From positions 3,844,001-3,908,000 of the forward strand of contig NZ_JANADP010000001.1 of the NCBI RefSeq assembly GCF_024199945.1: 64,000 bases of DNA. Reading direction: 5' to 3'. The DNA is from Bradyrhizobium sp. CCGUVB4N (GTDB lineage Bacteria > Pseudomonadota > Alphaproteobacteria > Rhizobiales > Xanthobacteraceae). The position numbers and the translations under genes are program-made. Of the stretch, positions 17,781 through 27,459 are shown in pieces; position 1 is the stretch's first letter, and every line of letters starts with the position of its first letter. The notes under the pieces are model-generated. The model worked only from the letters and a program-made list of their open reading frames with translations, did not search any database and was not told where the DNA came from.

Positions 17781-19022
17781 TTAATGGCGCGCACGGTCAA
17801 TCAACGTCCTGTAGAGAGCCGCATGATCAGCGACGACGGTCGCCAGTGAGAATTCCTGCCTGACATGCCTGCCGGCACGATCGGCCATCGCGCGCCCCTT
17901 CTCTCGGTTCTCGAGCAGGTAGAGGATCTTTGCGGCCAATACCGGCGGCGCGCCGGGCGGTGCCAGAAAACCATTCCAGCCGTCGCGAATGACCTCAGCG
18001 CAGCCCGGCATGGTCGTGGTCACGATGGGGGCGCCGGCGAGTGCCGCCTCGAGGAGAACGCGCGGCACGCCCTCGCGGTATTCGGTCGGAAACGCGAATA
18101 CATCCGCGAGCCTGAGCAAAGCCGGGATATCCGATCTTGATCCGATCGCCTTCACATAGGGGGCATGCCGATCGATCTCGGCTTGCGAAATGGCGAGCGG
18201 ACCTTCGGACTCGCGCGGCCCGACGAGCAGGAAGCGCACATTGGGACGCACCTCGTGCACCCGCGCGGCCGCTTCGAGCAGCGCCGGAATACCCTTCTGC
18301 CTCGTCATCCGCGTCACGGTCATCACGATTTCGGCGTCGCCAAGCCCAAGTTCCTCGCGGAGCTGGGCCGGCGAAGGCCCTGATATCAGTGCGCGATCGA
18401 AACCCTCGACATCGACACCGGCGCCCCGGATCAGAACCGGCATCTTTCCCGCGATCCCGTGACGCTCGAAAAACGCGCGATCATCGCTGATTTCGAACAC
18501 TGTGGCCGCGGTCGTGCGAGCCGCGAGCTTATGGAGCGCGCGATACACGGGACGCAGCGTCAGGGCGAGGGGAGAGCGCGACGAGTAGAGGAAAGCACGT
18601 CCATTGATCGTGCGAACGGCCAATACGCCGGGAGCGCTTCGCGCGGCCAGAGGCAGGTAGATCGATGGCTTGGTGTCGAAGCTTTGCGCCAGATCAGGCT
18701 GTTCCTCGACCAGGATCTTCGCAAGGCTCTTGATCGACGCCAGGTCGGCGCGCGGGTTCACGAACCGGTCGAACTTGAACCCCCGATAGCGGATGCCCGC
18801 GTGTACAAAGGGCGCGGGGTCGCCGCTTCCGACCGCGGTGATGCGGAAGCCGTGATCGCGCAACGCGCACATAGCGGGAATCCGAAGGTGATGATCTTCG
18901 CCTCCGATGTAAAGAAGATGCGGCTGTAGCGGATCGTGCTGGTCGCTCCAGAGTCCATTTGGTTCGTCATTGAGGACGTGAGGACTGTGCATGGTCTCGC
19001 TGTCCAGCCGTGGTCTCAACAT
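17781..19022 (-). CDS. GT4-family glycosyltransferase
   Basis: This 413-residue cytoplasmic glycosyltransferase of the GT-B fold adds a sugar to the lipid-linked precursor. The N-terminal domain begins HLLYIGGEDHHLRIPAMCALRDHGF. The C-terminal half carries VMTVTRMTRQKGIPALLEAAARV and the E-x7-E motif EGVPRVLLE in the nucleotide-binding site. The start at 19022 has AGGAG about eight bases upstream; the frame is open to 19142 but that part has no family similarity. It is the first gene of the seven-gene minus-strand operon and the only dedicated glycosyltransferase in it besides the initiating transferase at 26773-27459. Confidence 0.85.
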   Translation of the reverse strand: MLRPRLDSETMHSPHVLNDEPNGLWSDQHDPLQPHLLYIGGEDHHLRIPAMCALRDHGFRITAVGSGDPAPFVHAGIRYRGFKFDRFVNPRADLASIKSLAKILVEEQPDLAQSFDTKPSIYLPLAARSAPGVLAVRTINGRAFLYSSRSPLALTLRPVYRALHKLAARTTAATVFEISDDRAFFERHGIAGKMPVLIRGAGVDVEGFDRALISGPSPAQLREELGLGDAEIVMTVTRMTRQKGIPALLEAAARVHEVRPNVRFLLVGPRESEGPLAISQAEIDRHAPYVKAIGSRSDIPALLRLADVFAFPTEYREGVPRVLLEAALAGAPIVTTTMPGCAEVIRDGWNGFLAPPGAPPVLAAKILYLLENREKGRAMADRAGRHVRQEFSLATVVADHAALYRTLIDRARH

Positions 19023-19666
19023 ACATCCAGCTCCTGTACTCGACATCGGTGGCTTCTTGGCAAAGCCCGCCAGCCTGTCGCCAACTGAGAACCTCATCAT
19101 CCGCTGGGTCGCAGCTCTCTTGAGCGGTGTGCTGCTGCCCATCCCTCGATCGAACGACGCCCGATCGAGAGCTCCGACATCCGCAGGGAAGCGCCGTTTT
19201 CACGTTGCAACCTAGAGAGTTGTCAGTGATCCACTCCTATCAACGGCGTATGCGAGAGCCTATTCGAATAAAGGGGTAATCACACGGCCGCGCGCGATCC
19301 GCTGCGGTTCGTTGCGATTTGCGATGCGGGGACTTTGAGCAGGGGTTCGTTGTCACGGTGGCGTGCTCTCGGGAAGAATTGGATCGTCGGTGTACGATGG
19401 CTGCCTGAACGGAAGCTGGACCCCACGGCGAGGGTCCTTCGATTGCGCAACGCCGAGCGAGAAGAACCGCAACGGCTGGCCTCTAGCTCCTTTGGAGTAC
19501 CTCGAAGCGGGCGGCAGACCGGGACAAATTGTCCTGCCGTGCGCGTCTCCTGCCGCGACGACAGCGCGGGCCTCTCGGGAGGCAAACATCGATGCGTACT
19601 TCGGGACTACCTATTTGGGTGTAGGCAAGCAGCGAGTGTACCGCGCATTAGCCGTACGGATGATCC
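19023..19666. other. Divergent intergenic region with a 6-1-6 palindrome
   Basis: About 640 bases lie between the GT4 operon (minus) and the second secretion operon (plus), so promoters for both should lie here. No convincing gene is visible; short open frames lack ribosome sites and family similarity. A palindrome GGACAA-a-TTGTCC at 19522-19534, within a longer imperfect hairpin starting CGGCAG at 19512, is the best candidate operator or 5' structure. Confidence 0.5.
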
Positions 19667-21910
19667 GTGAGTGAGGTTAATGTCGTACCCGAAGGGCCCC
19701 TGCAGCAGTGGACAGTCGGCATTCAGAGCGGACCTGGTGCAATCGATCGCGCGATGCTGGCGGACCAGATGTGGGATGGTCGAAATATGGTGTCTCCAGG
19801 TGAATCAGGGATTTTCTCGCTCGTCCTGTTGCTCCGGCTGCACGGTATTGCAGCCGACGAGCGGCAACTCTGCCACCGATTAGGCACGCGCCAGATCGGG
19901 GTGACCGAAATGTTGCGGTGCGCCAAGGCTTTCGGCCTGAAGGCGCGCACGATGAGAACCCGCTGGGCGCGTCTTCCCCGCATCGCCTTGCCGGGTATCG
20001 CGGTGCTCAACGATGGTGGCTTCCTCCTGGTGGGCAAGGCGGACGGGGACGAGGTTTTGGTTCAGCGTCCCTCGGACCCCCGTCCGCTCAAGCTCAAGCA
20101 AGCCGAATTCGAGGCGATCTGGGACGGCCGCCTGGTCCTGATGGCGCGCCGGGCGTCGCTTTCGGATCTCTCGCGCCGGTTCGACTTCACCTGGTTTCTC
20201 GGCGCGATCCAGAAATATCGCTCCCTCCTGGGAGAGGTACTGGTCGCATCCTTCTTCCTCCAGGTATTCGCGCTCATCAGTCCGCTGTTCTTTCAAGTGG
20301 TGATCGACAAGGTCCTGGTGCATCGCGGCATCAGCACGCTGGAAGTCCTCGTGATCGGACTGGCTGCGATCGCGGTGTTCGAAGCCGTTCTGGGCAGCTT
20401 GCGCACTTACCTCTTTTCTCACACGACCAACCGCATCGACGTCGAGCTCGGTGCGCGGCTCTACCACCATCTGGTCTCGTTACCGCTGATGTATTTTCAG
20501 GCGCGGCGCGTCGGTGACTCGGTTGCCCGCGTTCAGGAGCTGGAAAATATCCGCAACTTCCTGACGAGCTCGGCGCTGACCTTCATCATCGACTTCATGT
20601 TCACCGCAGTCTTCATCGCGGTCATGTTTGTCTACTCGCCGATGCTGACGCTGATCGTGCTGGGGGCGTTCCCGTTCTACCTGGGCATTTCGGCGATTGC
20701 GACACCCCTGTTCCGGCAGCGCCTGGATGAGAAGTTTCGGCGCGGAGCAGAAAACCAGGCTTTTCTGGTCGAGAGCATAACGGGCGTGCAAACGTTGAAG
20801 GCCCTGGCCGTCGAGCCCCAGATGAACCGGCGCTGGGAAGAGCAGCTTGCCGGTTATGTGTCCGCGAGCTTCCGGGTCGTGAGCCTCGGCAATATCGCAA
20901 GCCAGGCGGTGCAATTGGTCAGTCACCTGGTCACGGTTGCGGTGCTGTTTTTCGGCGCGAAACTGGTGATCGAAGGCGGCCTGACCGTCGGTGAACTGGT
21001 GGCCTTCAACATGCTGGCCAACCGCGTGAACATGCCGGTATTGCGCATTGCCCAGATCTGGCAGGATTTCCACCAGGTTCGCCTGTCCATCGAGCGGCTG
21101 GGCGACATCCTCAATACGCGGCCGGAGCCGACCATCAGCGTGGGGCGCGCCGTGCTTCCGCCGATTCAAGGCGCCGTTACGTTCGATCACGTCGGATTTC
21201 GCTATCGCGTCGACGGACCCGAGACGTTGCGCAACGTCAGCTTCCATGTTCCGGCCGGGCAGGTGGTTGGTATTGTGGGTCCGTCCGGCTCGGGCAAGAG
21301 CACCCTGACCAAGCTCATCGAGCGACTATACGTGCCGGAGAGCGGCCGGGTTCTGGTCGATGGCGTCGATCTGGCCATGACGGATGCCGCTTGGCTGCGG
21401 CGGCAGGTGGGCGTTGTCCTGCAAGAGGACGTGCTTTTCAACCGGACCGTGGCCGAGAACATCGCGCTCGCCGATCCCGGCATGCCGATGCAGCGGATCG
21501 TCGATGCGGCCACGCTTGCCGGCGCACACGAGTTCATACTCGAGCTACCCGAAGGCTACGATACGATGGTCGGCGAGCGCGGGTGCAGCCTTTCGGGCGG
21601 CCAGCGGCAGCGCATCGCGATCGCCCGCGCCCTCGTCAATGATCCCCGCGTTTTGATTTTCGACGAGGCCACCAGCGCGCTCGACTACGAAAGCGAGCGC
21701 ATCATCCAGGACAACATGCGGCGTATTTGTGAAGGGCGTACCGTTTTCATCATCGCTCACCGGCTTTCCACGGTGCGGCGCGCAAATCGCATCATCACGA
21801 TCGATCACGGGCGGATCGTGGAAGACGGCACCCACGACGAGCTGATCCGCTCGAACGGGCGCTATGCGAACCTGCATTTGCTACAGGCAGGCACCCATGA
21901 CGGCCGCTAG
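19667..21910 (+). CDS. HlyB-like type I secretion ABC transporter with C39-like domain lacking the catalytic Cys
   Basis: This 747-residue exporter has three parts. Residues ~30-155 are a peptidase-C39-like domain, in which the usual Cys position reads GESGIFSLVLLLRLHG, so it has no nucleophile and must act as a substrate-docking domain, as in HlyB. Residues ~185-470 are the transmembrane domain with six segments. Residues ~500-745 are the ATPase: Walker A GPSGSGKST, signature LSGGQRQR, Walker B VLIFDEATSALD and H-loop IIAHRLSTV. The start is GTG at 19667, with only a weak ribosome site. It overlaps the next gene by 14 bases. Substrates are probably large proteins without leader peptides, such as those at 169-1350 or 35110-42288. 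Confidence 0.9.
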   Translation: MSEVNVVPEGPLQQWTVGIQSGPGAIDRAMLADQMWDGRNMVSPGESGIFSLVLLLRLHGIAADERQLCHRLGTRQIGVTEMLRCAKAFGLKARTMRTRWARLPRIALPGIAVLNDGGFLLVGKADGDEVLVQRPSDPRPLKLKQAEFEAIWDGRLVLMARRASLSDLSRRFDFTWFLGAIQKYRSLLGEVLVASFFLQVFALISPLFFQVVIDKVLVHRGISTLEVLVIGLAAIAVFEAVLGSLRTYLFSHTTNRIDVELGARLYHHLVSLPLMYFQARRVGDSVARVQELENIRNFLTSSALTFIIDFMFTAVFIAVMFVYSPMLTLIVLGAFPFYLGISAIATPLFRQRLDEKFRRGAENQAFLVESITGVQTLKALAVEPQMNRRWEEQLAGYVSASFRVVSLGNIASQAVQLVSHLVTVAVLFFGAKLVIEGGLTVGELVAFNMLANRVNMPVLRIAQIWQDFHQVRLSIERLGDILNTRPEPTISVGRAVLPPIQGAVTFDHVGFRYRVDGPETLRNVSFHVPAGQVVGIVGPSGSGKSTLTKLIERLYVPESGRVLVDGVDLAMTDAAWLRRQVGVVLQEDVLFNRTVAENIALADPGMPMQRIVDAATLAGAHEFILELPEGYDTMVGERGCSLSGGQRQRIAIARALVNDPRVLIFDEATSALDYESERIIQDNMRRICEGRTVFIIAHRLSTVRRANRIITIDHGRIVEDGTHDELIRSNGRYANLHLLQAGTHDGR

Positions 21911-23321
21911 ACGCATTATCCGGTTTCCCGATAACCGCCGGCGCCGCGCGGACGAGGCCGCCTTTCTCCCCGCCGCGCTGGAAGTCATGGAGAAGCCGCC
22001 GTCGCCGGTCGGCCGTGCCATCGGATTGACCATCATCCTGCTGTTCTGCTCAGCCCTGGCCTGGGCCACGCTCTGCAGGGTCGACGTGGTTGCAACCGCG
22101 CCGGGCAAGATCGTGGTAAACGGCCGTACCAAGGTGATCCAGCCCGCCGAAACCGGGGTTGTGCGGGCAATTCATGTGCGGGACGGCGCGACGGTACGGG
22201 CCGGCGACGTGCTGATCGAGCTCGATCCGACCATCAGTGGGGCTGAGCTTGACCATGTGAAGGCCGATCTGATCGCTGCCCAGTTGGATATCGCGAGGTT
22301 GCGGGCGGCGCTGGCGCCGGGCGACCCGATCGCCGCCTTCGTCCCCCCGGTCGGGGCCAGCCTGCAGGCGATCGAACTCCATCGTCAATTCCTCGCCAGT
22401 CAGATGGCAGAGCAGGCGACCAAGCTGTCGGAGCTTGACAGGCAGTTGGCGCAGAAGAAGGCGGAGAGCGACACCATTGCGGCGACGATATCGAAGCTTG
22501 ATGCAACGATCCCGCTGCTCGAGGAGCGCGTGAACGTCCGCAAATACCTTTACGACAAGGCAATCGGGTCGAAGATCACCTATCTCACCGAGGCGCAGGA
22601 CCTGGTCGGCCAGCAGCATGACATTCTCGTTCAGCAGAGCCGGTTGCGCGAGGTAGAGGCGGCGACGGCAAGTCTTGCGCAGGCCAGATCCAAGGCGGAA
22701 GCGGAGTTCCGCCGGACGCTCTATGATGACCTGTCCAAGGCTGAACAGCGGGCCGCGGGCCTCGCCCAGGACGCGATCAAGGCCGAGCAAAAGGCCAAGC
22801 TGCAGGTTCTGACGGCGCCTGTCGACGGCGTGGTGCAGCAATTGGCGGTACACACGATCGGCGGAGTGGTCACGCCGGCGCAAACTCTGGCGGCCGTCGT
22901 TTCGCTGAACCCGGATTTCGAGATCGAGGCAATGGTATCCAACCGCGATATCGGCTTTGTCGTCCCCGGGCAGACCGTTGCAATCAAGGTCGATACCTTC
23001 AATTTCACCCGGTACGGTCTGCTGGATGGGCGCGTGCTCAGCATTTCACGCGATGCCATCATGAGGGATCGCCGCGAGGAGGGGACGAGGGATCAACCCG
23101 GAGGCGCCGAGACCGCGTCCAGCGAGCCGAAAGGGCAGGAGCTGATCTACGCGGCCCGGGTCAGCCTCGACCGGACCACGATGATGATCGAGGGGCGGAC
23201 CGTCCAATTGTCGCCTGGAATGGCGGTGACCGTCGAAATCAAGACCGGTTCGCGACGGATCATCAGCTACCTGCTTTCGCCGCTGACGCGATACAATCAG
23301 GAAATGCTGCGCGAGAGATAG
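21897..23321 (+). CDS. HlyD-like type I secretion adaptor
   Basis: This is the membrane-fusion partner of the HlyB-like gene, 474 residues from ATG 21897. It has an N-terminal Arg-rich segment, one membrane segment (AIGLTIILLFCSALAWATL, residues ~40-60) and the lipoyl motif ATAPGKIVVNGRTKVIQPAETG. A coiled-coil hairpin (residues ~165-300) and the second lipoyl/barrel half (LTAPVDGVVQQLAVHTIGGVV) follow. Its C-terminus (SPGMAVTVEIKTGSRRIISYLLSPL) is the HlyD signature region. The alternative start at 21864 would overlap the upstream gene more deeply. It differs clearly in sequence from the adaptor at 3382-4890, so the two systems are distinct rather than a recent duplication. Confidence 0.88.
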   Translation: MTAARRIIRFPDNRRRRADEAAFLPAALEVMEKPPSPVGRAIGLTIILLFCSALAWATLCRVDVVATAPGKIVVNGRTKVIQPAETGVVRAIHVRDGATVRAGDVLIELDPTISGAELDHVKADLIAAQLDIARLRAALAPGDPIAAFVPPVGASLQAIELHRQFLASQMAEQATKLSELDRQLAQKKAESDTIAATISKLDATIPLLEERVNVRKYLYDKAIGSKITYLTEAQDLVGQQHDILVQQSRLREVEAATASLAQARSKAEAEFRRTLYDDLSKAEQRAAGLAQDAIKAEQKAKLQVLTAPVDGVVQQLAVHTIGGVVTPAQTLAAVVSLNPDFEIEAMVSNRDIGFVVPGQTVAIKVDTFNFTRYGLLDGRVLSISRDAIMRDRREEGTRDQPGGAETASSEPKGQELIYAARVSLDRTTMMIEGRTVQLSPGMAVTVEIKTGSRRIISYLLSPLTRYNQEMLRER

Positions 23322-23350
23322 GATCGGGCCGCCGGATGGATCCAGGCGGG

Positions 23351-23376
23351 AGCTTGATCTTGCAAGCTTGATCTTG
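23351..23376. repeat. 12-bp direct repeat in convergent intergenic DNA
   Basis: AGCTTGATCTTG occurs at 23351-23362 and again at 23365-23376, two bases apart, between the convergent HlyD and LuxR-type genes. The pair also forms a small inverted structure (GCTTG...CAAGC). It may contribute to a weak bidirectional terminator; no T-run is present. Confidence 0.5.
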
Positions 23377-23438
23377 GCGGGCTCCATCGGCGTCCAGGCA
23401 CGCGGCTCAGGGCCCCGTGACGCTGGCGCCTGGCTGCA

Positions 23439-24095
23439 TTATGGGAACAGCGCGATCCGCCCCAAGAGGGAGACGAGCTCCACCTGCCGTCGTGTCTGCG
23501 TCTTGACGAAGAGGGATGCGAGATGCGAGCGGATCGTCGCCCGGCTCAGCCGCTGGGTGCGGGAAATATCCAGCAGATTGCCACCGCGCGCCAATTCGAT
23601 CGCGAGTTGGGTTTCCGCGGCCGTCAGGTTGAACAGTCGTTGCAGCGTGCGGGGTGACGGCTCCGGACGGGCATCGAGATCGAGCAGGATGACGGTGTAC
23701 GTTTCGTCCGGCCAGACATTCGTCATCTGGTTCACGAGGCTCGTTATGCCTTCGTTGAAGGACGTCGCCAGCCACGACATCGAACCCGCAGGAAGTTCGA
23801 CGCTCGCCCGCTTTGCGATCTCCCTTACAACGCCGTACAGCGATTTCGTACCCGCCGCGAACTCACTGTAGCGCTCCAATATGGCGCGTCCGGTCGGGCT
23901 GACCTCGACCACATGGCCCTGCTTCAGCACAACGTGTGCGCAGCCGACACGGCCTAGAGCCGCATGCAACTCGTCGCGCATATCGGACGGACTGTCCTCG
24001 GGCAGAGTGGGGGGAACACGGTTGGAGATGTTGAAAATGGTCTCCTTGGATTGGTAACGCGATGCAACCGAGCTGCTCTGGTTCAAGTTCAGCAT
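23439..24095 (-). CDS. LuxR-type helix-turn-helix transcriptional regulator
   Basis: This 218-residue protein has a C-terminal LuxR-type HTH (FNLTAAETQLAIELARGGNLLDISRTQRLSRATIRSHLASLFVKTQTRRQ, about residues 150-205). The N-terminal ~140 residues (HVVLKQGHVVEVSPTGRAILER) resemble a small PAS-like or ligand-sensing region rather than a receiver. It lies directly downstream of the ExoF operon on the same strand, with a 250-base gap, and convergent with the HlyD gene. It is a candidate local regulator of polysaccharide or secretion genes. The ACGT-rich segment at 24159-24177, upstream of its start, could be its own operator. Confidence 0.75.
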   Translation of the reverse strand: MLNLNQSSSVASRYQSKETIFNISNRVPPTLPEDSPSDMRDELHAALGRVGCAHVVLKQGHVVEVSPTGRAILERYSEFAAGTKSLYGVVREIAKRASVELPAGSMSWLATSFNEGITSLVNQMTNVWPDETYTVILLDLDARPEPSPRTLQRLFNLTAAETQLAIELARGGNLLDISRTQRLSRATIRSHLASLFVKTQTRRQVELVSLLGRIALFP

Positions 24096-24342
24096 GATGC
24101 CCCGTTCCCTCTTGCCTCAACCAAATGAATGAGCGTCCGACGATCATTCTCCAATTGCCGTACGTGTTGTAAACGTTCAATCGGTGGTAGGAGGTCAGCT
24201 TTGGGGGTAATCCGGTTGCACTTTTTGACGAAGGCAGGCGACGCCGGCCCGGCGTTCCGGGTCCGTCGATCGAGGGCTCATGTCATGGTCGATGGGAGCA
24301 GCAGCTCCGGAGCTCGGTATGCCGCCGCTCAGGCCGGTGATC

Positions 24343-25602
24343 TCAGGAGCCGCCCTGCTGCCGCAACGTGATTTCGATCACGTCACCCGGCTCGAGGTCG
24401 AAGTCTTCGGATGCCGTGATCTTCTCCCATTGCGGGCCGGACTTTCGGACGACGGTAACCTGGGGCCGCAGATCACCTGCTCCCGCCGGCAGTGCTGCGC
24501 TGCCGCTGACCGGCTGCAACTTTTGCCCCAGCGATCGCATTTTGATGCGCAGGTCCGTCATATGAGCATTTGAGTCTCGTAGTTCACGCAGCAGGGTTAC
24601 GGTACGCAGGCTTGCCACGCGGTCGATCTGCCGGGCCGAGTCCTCGCGCTGGCGCTGAAGGCGCATGAGCTCCACCGTGGTTTGCAGCCGTCGGGTCGAG
24701 GACAGCAAGAGGGCGCGACGACTTTCGGTCACGCGTGGGCTCGGCAGCGAGCCGGAACCGAACAGCTTGACCACGCGATCAAGCTCTTCCTCATCGGCTT
24801 GCACGCCTTTCTCTTCCCCCTCCTGTTGCTTGCTGAGAGCGGCGAATTGTCCGTCCGCTTGCTTGACCGCGTCCTCCAGAAATCGGCGCTCCTTGCGGTA
24901 GTCGGTCTGCGCGGTTTTAAGCGACTCTGCCTCGGCTTGCACAATCGGAGCGATGGCAGATGCCGGCAAGGATATTTCCTGAGGTGTGGTCTGGTCGAAC
25001 GTGTCCTTGTTTGCCAGTTCGGCATCGATGCGAAGGACGTGGAAATACTCCTTCACGTACTCGGTGGAGAAAGACTGGTAGTCGCGCAGGAGGTCAGCCG
25101 GATCATTGGTGCCCGGCTGGTTCCGGGAGCGCAGCAGGCTATAGCCGCCGGAAACGGCGACAGCCTGGCGCACGGTCATCGATGACCTGTACGCCAATTG
25201 TCCCGGCGTGAGAACGTCGCCGGTCACGTAGATCGGTCGATACTCCACCACACTCGCGGTGACGTCTCCGGGCACGACGACGATCGCTTGCTCACGTCCG
25301 TCGGGCAAACGTTGCCGCAGGACCCTGGATTGCAGCAGTGTCTCCATCCGGCTCTGCAGCTCGGCGGTGGTCATGCCGGCGACCTCGACAGTGCCGATTC
25401 CGGGGATGGCGATTGTGCCGTCGATCTGGATCTGCGCCCTGTGGCGTTGCTCGGACGCACCGCCGATCGATACCTCCACGGTATCGCCTGCCGCAAGGCG
25501 ATACGGCGCAGCGAAGCAGGCATTGCTGACCAACAGAGCCATCGCCGTCGCGCAGGCAAGTGAGATGAGGCTGAATGTCTTCCGGGGCCTGGTGCGATCC
25601 AT
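24343..25602 (-). CDS. ExoF-like polysaccharide export protein (Wza-type SLBB domain)
   Basis: This 419-residue exported protein begins with a signal segment (LISLACATAMALLVSNACFAAPY). The family N-terminus follows: YRLAAGDTVEVSIGG, IDGTIAIPGIGTVEVAGMTTAEL and an SLBB-like part (IYVTGDVLTPGQLAYRSSMTVRQAVAVSGG). Residues ~210-350 are a coiled coil, as in ExoF of rhizobia, and the C-terminus has LEPGDVIEITL. It probably forms or contacts the outer-membrane export channel and works with the Wzc/ExoP-like protein. ATG at 25602 was chosen because AGGAG lies eight bases upstream. It is the last gene of the sugar-nucleotide operon. Confidence 0.85.
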   Translation of the reverse strand: MDRTRPRKTFSLISLACATAMALLVSNACFAAPYRLAAGDTVEVSIGGASEQRHRAQIQIDGTIAIPGIGTVEVAGMTTAELQSRMETLLQSRVLRQRLPDGREQAIVVVPGDVTASVVEYRPIYVTGDVLTPGQLAYRSSMTVRQAVAVSGGYSLLRSRNQPGTNDPADLLRDYQSFSTEYVKEYFHVLRIDAELANKDTFDQTTPQEISLPASAIAPIVQAEAESLKTAQTDYRKERRFLEDAVKQADGQFAALSKQQEGEEKGVQADEEELDRVVKLFGSGSLPSPRVTESRRALLLSSTRRLQTTVELMRLQRQREDSARQIDRVASLRTVTLLRELRDSNAHMTDLRIKMRSLGQKLQPVSGSAALPAGAGDLRPQVTVVRKSGPQWEKITASEDFDLEPGDVIEITLRQQGGS

Positions 25603-25741
25603 GGCGATCTCCTGCATTATCTGGCCACGCCTGGCACGGCGCGGCTCTCATTCCCGGCAAAGCGAGCCGTTGGCGCTCGCGATGACACCCCGGTCCCGCG
25701 AACGAAATGCCTCGCAATACGCCGGCGGTCGACCGATCTCA

Positions 25742-26749
25742 TCATGTCATGAAATCCGCTTGCCGCCGGACTTGCTTGGCGGAGAGGCGAGCTCGCCACC
25801 AATTGACGGTTTGTTCCAGGCCATCGCGCAGCGTCACCTTCGGTGTCCAGCCGGTCGCCTTCACGAACCGGGTCGAGTCGGCGAGGAGCGCGCGCACCTC
25901 CGAGTTCGTCGGCCGCAAGCGCTTGGCGTCGTGTTCGATCGGCTTGCGACTGGCTGTCAGCTCGAGAATGACATCGATCAGCTCGCCGATGGAGATGGCG
26001 CGCTGACTGCCGGCGTTGTAGGCGTGGCCATATTCGAGGTCATCCACGAGCCCGGCCGCCATGAATGCCGCGGCGGTGTCCGTGACAAACGTCAGATCAC
26101 GTACAGGCGTGGTATCGCCGACCATGATCGCGCGGCAGTCGGGATCGAGCACCTGCCGGATGATCGTGCCGATGATCGCGCGCTCGCTTTGTCGAGGTCC
26201 GAACGTGTTGAACGGCCTGAGGATCACGACGGGAAGGCCAAACGAGCGCGCGAAGGCCTCCGCCATCATATCCGCGCCGATCTTTGAAGCAGAGTAGGGC
26301 GATTGCCCCTGGAGCGGATGAGACTCGTCGATCGGCATTGTGAGCGCCGTGCCGTAGACCTCGCTCGTCGAGGTCACGACGACCCGCTCGGTGCCATGTT
26401 GGCGGGCCGCTTCGAGAACGTTCAACGTTCCGAGGACGTTGGTCTCCACATAGGATTGCGGCGCAACATAGGAGTAAGGGATGGCGATCAGGGCCGCGAG
26501 ATGGAAGACGTAATTCTGACCCTGGACGATGCGTCCGACGAAGGCCGCGTCGCGAATGTCCCCGCGCACCAGATTGACCGCCTGTCGGGTCGACGGCGGG
26601 AGATCGTCGAGCCAGCCATGGCTGTCGAAAGAGTTGTATTGCGCCAAGGCGGTCACGGCGGCCCCTGCCGAAACGAGCGCCTCCGTCAGATGCGAGCCGA
26701 TGAAGCCGTCGGCTCCCGTCACGAGAATCTTCGCCCCTTTGTAGCTCAT
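25742..26749 (-). CDS. NAD-dependent sugar-nucleotide dehydratase/epimerase (extended SDR, LegB-like)
   Basis: This 335-residue extended short-chain dehydrogenase acts on a nucleotide sugar. It has the NAD-binding motif TGADGFIGSHL at residue ~12, the catalytic STSEVYG and YSASKIG motifs (Tyr-x3-Lys) and the substrate-loop motif RPFNTFGPRQSERAII. The overall pattern resembles 4,6-dehydratases of the LegB type. Together with the aminotransferase and nucleotidyltransferase of this operon it could make a 4-amino-4,6-dideoxy sugar nucleotide. GAGAGG precedes the start by eight bases. The exact sugar is not determined, and a 4-epimerase is the main alternative. Confidence 0.8.
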   Translation of the reverse strand: MSYKGAKILVTGADGFIGSHLTEALVSAGAAVTALAQYNSFDSHGWLDDLPPSTRQAVNLVRGDIRDAAFVGRIVQGQNYVFHLAALIAIPYSYVAPQSYVETNVLGTLNVLEAARQHGTERVVVTSTSEVYGTALTMPIDESHPLQGQSPYSASKIGADMMAEAFARSFGLPVVILRPFNTFGPRQSERAIIGTIIRQVLDPDCRAIMVGDTTPVRDLTFVTDTAAAFMAAGLVDDLEYGHAYNAGSQRAISIGELIDVILELTASRKPIEHDAKRLRPTNSEVRALLADSTRFVKATGWTPKVTLRDGLEQTVNWWRARLSAKQVRRQADFMT

Positions 26750-26772
26750 CGCCGTAGCCCTCTCTCACCCTG

Positions 26773-27459
26773 TCATTCTGATCGATGCTTCCGCCTCAAC
26801 GCATTCCAGCATTCCACTGCGATGACCTGCGCGGCGCGGGCGATCCAGCCGAAATCGGATGCGAGCGTTCGGCGCGGAAAATAGGCAAGGTCGACCCTCG
26901 CCTTGGCCGGAAACAGGACCTCCCGATAAAAGTCCGGCGCCGGCGCGTCAGTCGGATACAAGCTACTTTCGTGTCGGAACAGGACCTGACACGGGCCAAA
27001 GACGCCTGGTTTATGGTCGAGCACTTTTTCAAAGCCGTCGCGAAAGCAGTCCGAAAAGCTGAGCGACTCCGGGCGGGGTCCGACGAGAGACATATCGCCC
27101 CGCAGGACGTTCCAGAGTTGCGGCAGCTCGTCGAGCTTGGTCGCGGCGAGGATCCGGCCGACGGTCGTCATACGTTCGTCGGCCGCCAGCGTCAGAGGAG
27201 AGCCGTCGGTGCCGCAGTTCGGCCCGAACTTGCGGAATTTGTACATCCGAAATGGCTCGCCGCGCTGTCCCAGGCGTAGCTGCGTAAACAGGATCGGCCG
27301 GCCGCTCTCGAGCCAGATGACAAGCGCGACGATGACGAAGACAGGCGAAAGTAGCGTCATCGCGAGGCCGACGGTGAGCACGTCGATCGCGCGCCGAACA
27401 TCCAGATGGGAGGAGCGAGACTGAGCCGCGTAGCGGCTCGCCGTCTCGGGCACCGTCAT
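26773..27459 (-). CDS. Initiating sugar-phosphate transferase (ExoY/WcaJ family)
   Basis: This 228-residue membrane protein of the bacterial sugar transferase family moves a sugar-1-phosphate onto undecaprenyl phosphate, the first step of polymer assembly. It has one N-terminal membrane hairpin (AIDVLTVGLAMTLLSPVFVIVALVIWLESG), then ILFTQLRLGQRGEPFRMYKFRKF, LAATKLDELPQLWNVLRGDMSLVGPRPE and PGVFGPCQVLF, all family signatures. It is a short monotopic form without the multi-span N-terminus of WbaP. The start at 27459 overlaps the aminotransferase stop (ATGA); the frame continues upstream, but that part is antisense-like composition. Confidence 0.9.
   Translation of the reverse strand: MTVPETASRYAAQSRSSHLDVRRAIDVLTVGLAMTLLSPVFVIVALVIWLESGRPILFTQLRLGQRGEPFRMYKFRKFGPNCGTDGSPLTLAADERMTTVGRILAATKLDELPQLWNVLRGDMSLVGPRPESLSFSDCFRDGFEKVLDHKPGVFGPCQVLFRHESSLYPTDAPAPDFYREVLFPAKARVDLAYFPRRTLASDFGWIARAAQVIAVECWNALRRKHRSE

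Noticed and set aside
19335..19674. Overlapping ~100-codon plus-strand frames before the HlyB-like gene
   Set aside because: No ribosome sites, no hydrophobic or family pattern, and two frames compete over the same DNA.
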